This document shows positions 17,966 through 25,112 of a stretch of 43,901 nucleotides of DNA, in pieces. Each line of letters opens with the position of its first letter. Within the stretch, counting starts at the first letter, position 1. Location: the NCBI GenBank assembly GCA_045615505.1, contig JAZLEZ010000030.1:1-43901 (forward strand), in the 5' to 3' direction. A program made the position numbers and the translations under genes. The DNA comes from JAZLEZ01 sp045615505 (lineage in GTDB: Bacteria > Spirochaetota > Spirochaetia > Sphaerochaetales > Sphaerochaetaceae). The notes below the pieces were generated by a model, which was given only the letters and a program-made list of their open reading frames with translations, was not told where the DNA came from and searched no databases.

Positions 17966-17989
17966 AGAGCATATTCAAGAGCATATTCA
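17966..17989. repeat. 12-bp tandem duplication in a divergent spacer
   Basis: AGAGCATATTCA occurs twice in direct succession (17966-17977 and 17978-17989) in the 49-base space between the divergent starts at 17947 and 17997. It could be a slipped-strand duplication that alters promoter spacing, or a pair of binding sites. Confidence 0.45.
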
Positions 17990-17996
17990 TATTACT

Positions 17997-19454
17997 ATGC
18001 CCGAATACCAAAGGGCAATAGATGAAAAACTCTCCTGGCTTGTTACGGGCATATCAGTACTTGATTATAATCTGAAAAATAAAGTAGCATCTTTTCAAAT
18101 GTTGTTGACTTTAATCGGAATAATCATTGCCTTATACAGTTTCTTTGATTATAAAAAAGCATTTGCTTTGTTTTACGGGTATTCTGTGTTTTGGATTCCT
18201 TCCGGATATATATGTTCCGTCGGAAGATTTACCGTTATTACCGGAATGGTTATTCCCGCAATATTCTGTCTTGGTTTTTTAAGCAGCAAAAACACAAGAA
18301 GTACATTAATCAGTAAACCTTTATTTCCGTATCTTTTACCTGTTTCGCTTGTATTTCTGTCTATGTTTCTGTCCTGCTTTGTTGCAGTATCCGGAATAGC
18401 TTCAGAACTCACAAGATTTGTCAGCAATGTTATCAGATTATATGCAATGATTTTCCTGACATGGTATGCTTTTGAAACGGAAGAAGACTTTGACTATGTT
18501 ATCAAAATTCTGATTTTTGCATTTCTTTTTGCTTCAATTTACGGATTGATTGAGTGTCTGACGGAGAAGAATCCGTTTTTTGAATATAAAAAAGCCATAA
18601 GTACAAAATACCTCTACATGTATTTTAAAGGGACTCGTGGATACAGAATGATTTCCGTTTTTGAACATCCGTTCGGAGCCGGAATGAATATGGGTATGTT
18701 TATGTCTTTTGTACTTATTTCAATTGTATCCGGAAAGGATATTCCATTTGAGAAAGCAGCATTTATAACATCTCTTCTCTGTATGCCATGTATAATTCTC
18801 ACAAAGATGAGGTCAGGAATCTTTTTTGCGGCAATTGCCGTGCTGCCTTTTTTCAGAATCAAGAATGAAAAATTCAAACGGTATTTCCCTATTGTTTTTG
18901 TATGGTGCCTATGTCTGATTCCGCTCATTATTGCAAATAAAAACATATTCCTGAGTGTAGTGGATGAGAATGTACAAAAGATAATCAAAGGAAGTACCTT
19001 TGAAATGAGATTTCAGCAATTTAAAGCTGTCAATGAGATAATGACGAAGTCCCCTTTGTATGGTTTCGGCGAAAAATTCAATCAGGTAATCTCAAACGAG
19101 TACACAGAAATTGCCCGCGGTTATGAAAGTATTTGGTTATCACAAATGGCTGAGCATGGAATTGCAGGTGTTGTTGCACAAATAATATTTTTGTTGTATT
19201 CGGTTTTTTACATACCGCTGAGATATAAATCAATAGATATTCTCTTTTTGAGTTTGGCATATTGGCTGACAAATACGATTACTTCAATGATAGGATTCAG
19301 TGAAGAACTCTATTTTCTGTTGCTGTTCTGTTACATTAAGAGAACAGAAGTCTATAAGAATATCTTTCTAGGATTGAATGATGGAGAAAAAAATACTGTC
19401 AAAAAAAATACTGATTGGAATATTCTGGAAATTTTCCGAACAGATATTATCTGA
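17997..19454 (+). CDS. O-antigen polymerase/ligase-like membrane protein (Wzy)
   Basis: A 485-residue multi-spanning membrane protein with about ten hydrophobic segments. The late region KSPLYGFGEKFN and SIWLSQMAEHGIAGVVAQ is the Wzy/WaaL-type large periplasmic loop followed by a helix. It would polymerise repeat units on the outer face of the inner membrane. No good ribosome site precedes ATG 17997, so the true start may lie downstream, for example at the Met at 18102. The 3' end overlaps the flippase gene by 77 bases. A second such protein exists at 28766. Confidence 0.72.
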   Translation: MPEYQRAIDEKLSWLVTGISVLDYNLKNKVASFQMLLTLIGIIIALYSFFDYKKAFALFYGYSVFWIPSGYICSVGRFTVITGMVIPAIFCLGFLSSKNTRSTLISKPLFPYLLPVSLVFLSMFLSCFVAVSGIASELTRFVSNVIRLYAMIFLTWYAFETEEDFDYVIKILIFAFLFASIYGLIECLTEKNPFFEYKKAISTKYLYMYFKGTRGYRMISVFEHPFGAGMNMGMFMSFVLISIVSGKDIPFEKAAFITSLLCMPCIILTKMRSGIFFAAIAVLPFFRIKNEKFKRYFPIVFVWCLCLIPLIIANKNIFLSVVDENVQKIIKGSTFEMRFQQFKAVNEIMTKSPLYGFGEKFNQVISNEYTEIARGYESIWLSQMAEHGIAGVVAQIIFLLYSVFYIPLRYKSIDILFLSLAYWLTNTITSMIGFSEELYFLLLFCYIKRTEVYKNIFLGLNDGEKNTVKKNTDWNILEIFRTDII

Positions 19455-20844
19455 ATTTATTTCACTTATAATTTCAGTTGTTCTCGCGAGACTGCTTCTT
19501 CCGTCGGATTACAGTGTCATAGCTGTAGTTTCAATCTTTATTTCGTTTGCCAATATTCTGATTTCCGGTGGATTAAACACAGCACTTATTCAAAAAAAAG
19601 ACTCTGACAATGATGATTATAATACTGTTCTGATAATAACGACGGCTGTCTCAGTTGTTTTATATTTTGTGTTGTTTTTTACATCACCAGTGATAGCTTC
19701 AGTTTATGAAAATCCGTTACTGAATCCTGTGATTAAAGTTATGGGATCTGTGCTCATAGTAAATGCAATAAAATCGATTCTCTTTGCCTATGTGTCCCAC
19801 AGAATGGAATTTAAAAAATCCTTTTGGAGTACATTGACAGGGACTGCCGTTTCCGGAATTGCAGGTATTACAATGGCTTTTCTTGGTATGGGTGTCTGGG
19901 CACTGGTTGCACAGCATATAATCAAAGCAGTAACAGATACAGTTGTGGTTTTCATTTCAACAAAATTCAAGGTAACACTGAGATTCTCCAAAAGAAAATT
20001 CCAACAACTTTGGAATTACGGATGGAAAGTATTTGTAACAAGTATCATATCTGTTGTTTACGACAATGTGAGTCCACTGGTAATAGGTGTAAAGTTTTCA
20101 ACTGATGATTTAGCCTTTTATTCAAAAGGTGAAAGATTTCCTCAAATTACAAATTCAACAATTACAAATGCATTATCATCGGTTTTCTTCCCTGCTATGT
20201 CAAAAATTCAGGATGATAAGGAACAACTGCTTTTTTACACCAGAAGATTTGTTGTAATTGCATCTTACTGTATTGCTCCGTTGATGCTTGGTTTTCTGGC
20301 TGTATCAGATAATTTTGTTTCTGTACTCTTGACTGAGAAGTGGTTGCCTGCATCAGTATATATAAGGATTTTCTGTGTAAGTTATTTGATGAATATCATG
20401 ACTACGGCACACCTTCAGGTAATAAGAGCCTCCGGAAGGAGTGATATATTGCTGATTCTTGAAATTGTCAAAAAATCATCTTATCTTATAGTGCTTGTTC
20501 TGTTTGTCCGTTTCAGTCGTTCTCCGGAAGTTTTGGCTGCCTCTTCATTGGTAATCAATATTATGGCAATGATCATAAACGGATTTCCGAACAGAAAACT
20601 GATAGGCTACGGATATCGTTCACAGATAACAGATGTGTTTCCTAATATTATTATGGCAGGTGTTATGGCAACGATTGTATATCTTATGAATAATATCCGA
20701 TGCAATCTTCTGTTACTACTTACAGTGCAGATAATGGCCGGGGTTCTGATTTATGCAATACTTTCTGTTGTTTTCAAACCTAATGGGTATAAAATGATGT
20801 TGAGTTATGCAAAAGAATACATCAAAAGAGAAGCAGATGACTGA
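19378..20844 (+). CDS. Oligosaccharide flippase (Wzx family)
   Basis: A 488-residue polysaccharide-transport protein of the MVF/MOP superfamily with about 12-14 membrane segments. FWKFSEQILSEFISLIISVVLARLL, in two overlapping parts, is the typical first helix pair; LLPSDYSVIAVVSIF and MEFKKSFW, then WKVFVTSIISVVYDNVSPLV, are WzxC-like. It moves lipid-linked repeat units across the inner membrane. AGGA at 19370-19373 and ATG 19378 support the start, even though it lies 77 bases inside the polymerase frame. Confidence 0.85.
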   Translation: MMEKKILSKKILIGIFWKFSEQILSEFISLIISVVLARLLLPSDYSVIAVVSIFISFANILISGGLNTALIQKKDSDNDDYNTVLIITTAVSVVLYFVLFFTSPVIASVYENPLLNPVIKVMGSVLIVNAIKSILFAYVSHRMEFKKSFWSTLTGTAVSGIAGITMAFLGMGVWALVAQHIIKAVTDTVVVFISTKFKVTLRFSKRKFQQLWNYGWKVFVTSIISVVYDNVSPLVIGVKFSTDDLAFYSKGERFPQITNSTITNALSSVFFPAMSKIQDDKEQLLFYTRRFVVIASYCIAPLMLGFLAVSDNFVSVLLTEKWLPASVYIRIFCVSYLMNIMTTAHLQVIRASGRSDILLILEIVKKSSYLIVLVLFVRFSRSPEVLAASSLVINIMAMIINGFPNRKLIGYGYRSQITDVFPNIIMAGVMATIVYLMNNIRCNLLLLLTVQIMAGVLIYAILSVVFKPNGYKMMLSYAKEYIKREADD

Positions 20845-22105
20845 AAGTTCCGTATATTTGTTTGTAAGAAGAATATACAGAATGACACTAAAACCTCTTA
20901 AGAAGTATATAACTGATACTCTTGAACTGTACTGTATGAGAAAAGTTTACAGAAGAGTTCATAATCAGGACAAAAGCAAGATAATCAATGCGGTTTATAT
21001 TCTCCAATATCCTGAAATGTTCAACTCATTTAAGTCTGTGTATTATTCAATGCTGAATGACGAAAAATTCAATGTATCTTTGGTATGTGTTCCGAAAATG
21101 AATAATGAATACAAAGGAATCCTGTCCGATGAAAATGATGCTTTGGCATTCTGTGAAGAAAACGGACTAAAAGCGATAAACGGATATAAAAACGGCATTG
21201 TTTTTGATTTGGCCACTTTATCTCCCGACTATCTGATTCTCATGCGCTCTTATGATTCCTGTATGCCTGAAGAGTATAGTATGAAAAATCTTCAGAAAAT
21301 TGCATTGATTGCTTATATTCCATATTCCGGAAGAACAACAAAAGGTATTCACATATATTATGAATTCAGAAATCTGTTAAATAGATTCAACCTGTTGTTT
21401 GCGGATTGCGTTGAAGTAGTAAATTGGATACAGGAGCATAGACAGAACAAAAGGCTTGAAAAGTATCAGAAGATATTCAATATCGGTTATCCGCGTTTTG
21501 ATTTGATTGACAGAAAAGAACAGAAAACAAAAAGTTATCATACCGTTTTGTGGATTGCAAGATGGTCACTCGAAGAATCCCATTTCAGAAGCAGATTTTT
21601 TGATTACTTGGAATGTATATTGAATTATTTTTCTGTACACACTGATTTGAATCTGATAATAAGACCACATCCGAGGATGTTTACTGAATTTATTACAACA
21701 GGATATAAAACCGAAGCTGAAATCAAAGAACTGAAAAGCAGAATAGATAAGATTGAAAATGTGAAATTTGACAATAATACGGATTATCTTAAAACATTTG
21801 ATGAGTCGGATGTTCTGATAGCAGATTCATCCTCTCTCTTGTTGGAATATTTCTTCACACTGAAACCTGTGGCCGTCAGCGGTATTGATAAAGATTTGAC
21901 GGATTTCGGTGAAAAAATGCTGACAACTTTCACTGTATTTGATTCCGAACGGAAGTTGATTGATTTTTTAGAAAAAATCTCCGCCGGAATTGATGACAAT
22001 TATGAAAAAAGGATGTTACTATATAACTGTGTTAAGTTCAACAATAATAAACAGATAGGATACAGTATCAAAGAAGCAATCAAGAAAGATTTCACGGGAG
22101 AATGA
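20837..22105 (+). CDS. CDP-glycerol glycerophosphotransferase-like protein
   Basis: A 422-residue protein of the TagB/TagF-type glycerophosphotransferase family. Family motifs are LIIRPHPRMF and, later, VLIADSSSLLLEYFF, which correspond to the RPHP and DSS segments that bind CDP-activated donor. The N-terminal third lacks similarity I can name. ATG 20837 overlaps the flippase stop by 8 bases (ATGACTGA) and is preferred over the longer frame from 20807. It would transfer a phospho-alcohol such as glycerol-, ethanolamine- or serinol-phosphate to the repeat unit. The CDP donor may come from the fusion at 8724. Confidence 0.72.
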   Translation: MTESSVYLFVRRIYRMTLKPLKKYITDTLELYCMRKVYRRVHNQDKSKIINAVYILQYPEMFNSFKSVYYSMLNDEKFNVSLVCVPKMNNEYKGILSDENDALAFCEENGLKAINGYKNGIVFDLATLSPDYLILMRSYDSCMPEEYSMKNLQKIALIAYIPYSGRTTKGIHIYYEFRNLLNRFNLLFADCVEVVNWIQEHRQNKRLEKYQKIFNIGYPRFDLIDRKEQKTKSYHTVLWIARWSLEESHFRSRFFDYLECILNYFSVHTDLNLIIRPHPRMFTEFITTGYKTEAEIKELKSRIDKIENVKFDNNTDYLKTFDESDVLIADSSSLLLEYFFTLKPVAVSGIDKDLTDFGEKMLTTFTVFDSERKLIDFLEKISAGIDDNYEKRMLLYNCVKFNNNKQIGYSIKEAIKKDFTGE

Positions 22106-22106
22106 T

Positions 22107-23015
22107 ATGGTTTCAGTGATTATTCCTACATTTAACAGAGCATACTGTATTGAGAAATCAATCAACAGTGTTCTTAACCAGACTTATCGTGATTTTGAGC
22201 TGATTATTATAGATGACGGTTCAACTGATAATACACGGGAAATTATTGAAAATATAGACGATATCCGTATCAGGTATTTTTATCAGAAAAACTCAGGTGC
22301 AAATAATGCGCGTAATTACGGAATTGATGTTTGCGAGGGAGAATACATAGCTTTTCATGACAGTGATGATGTATGGAGACCGGACAAGCTTGAAAAACAG
22401 GTTTCGATTTGCAGTAAATTCAATCCCGAAATTCAGTTTTGTAAAATTGCAATGCATTGTGCCGATGGCTCTGTAACGATTAGTCCGAAAAAATTCTCCG
22501 GCGGTTTTTGTGATAATCCTTCCTATCTGTTCGGAATAGGAACAGGAACTATATTTGCAAGAAAAACTCTTTTTAGCGAGTACAGGTTTGATAAAAATCT
22601 TAATAAGTGGCAGGACTTGGAATTATTGCTCAGAATAAGCCAAAAACATAAATTGTATTGTTTGGATGAAGTATTGTATGACCATTATCTTCAGAATTAC
22701 AGTATTTCAAACAAATCCAGCTGTGAGGCTGCTGAACAAATGTTGAAAAAGCATCCTTCTTTTCCCGAAAAATACCATGAAATGTCAACATATATTGCGA
22801 ATACACTTCTGCGAGAGGCGGGAATGTTGCGTTCCTCAGATATTCCGGAATATGCAAAGTGTCTGAAAGTCAGTAAAAAATTTAATAAGTCGATGTATTT
22901 TAAGATAAAATGTATTTTTGTCCGTTTCGGATTATATGAAAAAGTCAGAGTATGGAAACACAAATTCAAATTCAAGATTTATGAAGGCAGTTTTGGAAGT
23001 ACCTCTTTAATCTGA
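22107..23015 (+). CDS. Glycosyltransferase family 2 protein
   Basis: A 302-residue GT-A enzyme. It begins VSVIIPTFNRAYCIEKSINS, followed by LIIIDDGSTDNT and the metal-binding HDSDDVWRPDKL; WQDLELLLRIS is the acceptor-side acidic motif. The protein is cytoplasmic and membrane-associated by function, with no clear membrane helix. It starts 1 base after the previous stop and is co-transcribed with it. The sugar is unknown. Confidence 0.88.
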   Translation: MVSVIIPTFNRAYCIEKSINSVLNQTYRDFELIIIDDGSTDNTREIIENIDDIRIRYFYQKNSGANNARNYGIDVCEGEYIAFHDSDDVWRPDKLEKQVSICSKFNPEIQFCKIAMHCADGSVTISPKKFSGGFCDNPSYLFGIGTGTIFARKTLFSEYRFDKNLNKWQDLELLLRISQKHKLYCLDEVLYDHYLQNYSISNKSSCEAAEQMLKKHPSFPEKYHEMSTYIANTLLREAGMLRSSDIPEYAKCLKVSKKFNKSMYFKIKCIFVRFGLYEKVRVWKHKFKFKIYEGSFGSTSLI

Positions 23016-23034
23016 AAACAGAAGGAGAAATCAA

Positions 23035-23937
23035 GTGGATATAGTTGTCTTGAATTATAATGATTCAGAATCGGTAATTGATTATGTAAACAGAATTATC
23101 AGTTACGAAAGTATTGAACACATTGTAATAGTTGATAATAAATCTACTGACAATTCCTATGACAAAATGAAATCCGTTTTCCGGGACCATCCGAAAGTGG
23201 ATTTATTGCAAACTGAGAAAAACGGTGGTTATGGATTCGGAAACAATCGTGGCGTGGAATTTCTGGTTAAGAACTATGATTCCGAATATATAGCAATTAC
23301 CAATCCGGATGTTTTTTATGAAGAAGGTGCTCTACGGGAATGTGAAAGATTTCTTTACGAACATAATGATTATTGTGTTGCAGCTCCGAGGATGAAAAAC
23401 ATTAAGGGAAATTATGAAATGTGTTCCTGGAAACTGCCTTCATGGATTGAGCTGGCTGCACACAGCTCTGTTTTCTTAAGCAGGCTGATTCCTATGAAGT
23501 ATGAGGTTTTTGAGTCCTGTGAAAATGAAATAGAGCAAGTGGATTGTGTTTCCGGAGCAATGCTGTGCATTAATACAAACTTGTTTATGAAATGTAATAT
23601 GTATGATGAAGGCATGTTTCTGTATTATGAAGAAACACTTCTTGCCATTAAGCTGAGAAAGGCTGGTTATAAATCCGCATTGCTGTGCCCATATTCTTAT
23701 GTTCATTATCATTCTGTAAGCATCAGTAAGACATTTAAAAGCAAGTTCAGCAAACAGATGCTTATGCACACGAGTCAAAAATATTTATTGAGGAACTATT
23801 ATTCATTAAACATTCTTCAAAGAATAATTGCAGATGTGATTATGGGTGTTTCCGTATTTGAAATGTATCTGTATGACAGAAAGAGAGCTTTTTTCGGAAC
23901 TCAAGGGGAAAGAGCCGATTGTTTGTTTATCAGATAG
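23035..23937 (+). CDS. Glycosyltransferase family 2, rhamnosyltransferase-like
   Basis: A 300-residue GT-A enzyme. IVVLNYNDSESV, VDNKSTDNS, NGGYGFGNNRGVE and ITNPDVFYEEGAL are the pattern of WbbL/RfbF-type rhamnosyltransferases; LYYEETLLAIKLRKAGY is the late acidic motif. GTG 23035 with AAGGAG at 23022-23027 sets the start. Since dTDP-rhamnose genes lie in the same locus, rhamnose is a reasonable donor, by inference. The 3' end overlaps the opposite-strand gene by 37 bases. Confidence 0.83.
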   Translation: MDIVVLNYNDSESVIDYVNRIISYESIEHIVIVDNKSTDNSYDKMKSVFRDHPKVDLLQTEKNGGYGFGNNRGVEFLVKNYDSEYIAITNPDVFYEEGALRECERFLYEHNDYCVAAPRMKNIKGNYEMCSWKLPSWIELAAHSSVFLSRLIPMKYEVFESCENEIEQVDCVSGAMLCINTNLFMKCNMYDEGMFLYYEETLLAIKLRKAGYKSALLCPYSYVHYHSVSISKTFKSKFSKQMLMHTSQKYLLRNYYSLNILQRIIADVIMGVSVFEMYLYDRKRAFFGTQGERADCLFIR

Positions 23938-25112
23938 TCTGCAATCAGACCTGCACTGTTTCCTATGTTCTGCCAACATTCATTTTTGATTTTTTCTCTG
24001 CCGTTTTTGAGACTGTTATCTGATATTGACCGGATTATAACATCTTTTATTGAAGCCAGATTGTCCTCAGTCAGTGCTGTTCCTATTTCCGGCAGAACTC
24101 TAAGGGACCAGCAAGGCTCGTCCAACCAATCTGCATCATAAGAAGAAGTGTTGAAAGAGTCTGTATATATGACAGGTTTATTGAAAACACATGCAAATTC
24201 AAAGAAAATACCGGAAAAATCGGAAATCAGTATGTCGGCCTTGTTCAGAACATCAAAATTATCAATATCATAGTTCCATTCAAAATCACAAAATCTGTCT
24301 TTCAGGGGATTTATAATATTTTCTTCCGATATGACACTTTGAGGGTGAGGCCGAACAATGATTTTGAAATCTGTTTGCTGTAAGGCAGATAAGAGCTTTT
24401 CTCCATATTTTGACAACATTCCCTTAGGACCCCAGCTTGGTGCAAGCAGGACGACAATTTCAGAGTTGTCTTTTTTGTTTGATACATATCTCTGTTGCAA
24501 TGTGTCAAGAACAGGAGAGCCTACGGTTATAAGTTCTTTTTCCCGTGCAGCAGGTCTTAAAGATTCCATTTTACGGATGAATTTCATCTGATTATCACCG
24601 GTTGTAAGAACGGCATCATAGAAGTCCAGTCCGAACATTTTATAATCTGCAAGCTCATTTACCGTATGTGGAATATGAACATAGAATTTAACATTTTTGC
24701 TCCTTTTCCATTGATAAACATCAAGATTAGGAGTTGTTGATATCACAATGTCTGCACAAAGAGTATTCAATCTGAAAAATGCTTTGTTGCCGGTTCCTAT
24801 GTATTCTGCTTTGATGTATTTATACTTCTCACAAAGTACAGGATCATCAGGACTTAAAGTATAGTAAACAAGACTGATTTGTCTTTTTTCAAACTCATCA
24901 CAGACGGGCTTGAAAACATTCCGGTATCTTTTATTATCGCTGAATATTACAAACGGCAGATCCGGCATAACAGTCTTTTTCTTTGTGCCGGCTGATACTA
25001 TGAATTTAAGTTTTATTATCAAAAGCCTGAGCGTAAAAACAAAAGCTGTTGCAATACCTATACAAAGAGTAATAAGCATTGAACCTGTTCCGGGATCTAT
25101 GTATGCAAACAT
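23901..25112 (-). CDS. Membrane-anchored CDP-glycerol glycerophosphotransferase-like protein with YIDPGTGS head
   Basis: A 403-residue protein. Residues 1 to about 40 read MFAYIDPGTGSML and then a membrane helix; the YIDPGTGS element also recurs as a short stand-alone membrane protein in other bacteria. The remainder is a TagB/TagF-like transferase: VHIPHTVNELADYKMF, LLAPSWGPKGML, IIVRPHPQSV and LISDFSGIFFEFA. The start overlaps the stop of the upstream 872-residue gene by one base (TAATG), so translation is coupled. It probably attaches a phospho-alcohol to a surface polymer at the inner membrane. It differs from the soluble homologue at 20837 by its anchor. Confidence 0.78.
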   Translation of the reverse strand: MFAYIDPGTGSMLITLCIGIATAFVFTLRLLIIKLKFIVSAGTKKKTVMPDLPFVIFSDNKRYRNVFKPVCDEFEKRQISLVYYTLSPDDPVLCEKYKYIKAEYIGTGNKAFFRLNTLCADIVISTTPNLDVYQWKRSKNVKFYVHIPHTVNELADYKMFGLDFYDAVLTTGDNQMKFIRKMESLRPAAREKELITVGSPVLDTLQQRYVSNKKDNSEIVVLLAPSWGPKGMLSKYGEKLLSALQQTDFKIIVRPHPQSVISEENIINPLKDRFCDFEWNYDIDNFDVLNKADILISDFSGIFFEFACVFNKPVIYTDSFNTSSYDADWLDEPCWSLRVLPEIGTALTEDNLASIKDVIIRSISDNSLKNGREKIKNECWQNIGNSAGLIADYLINKQSALSP

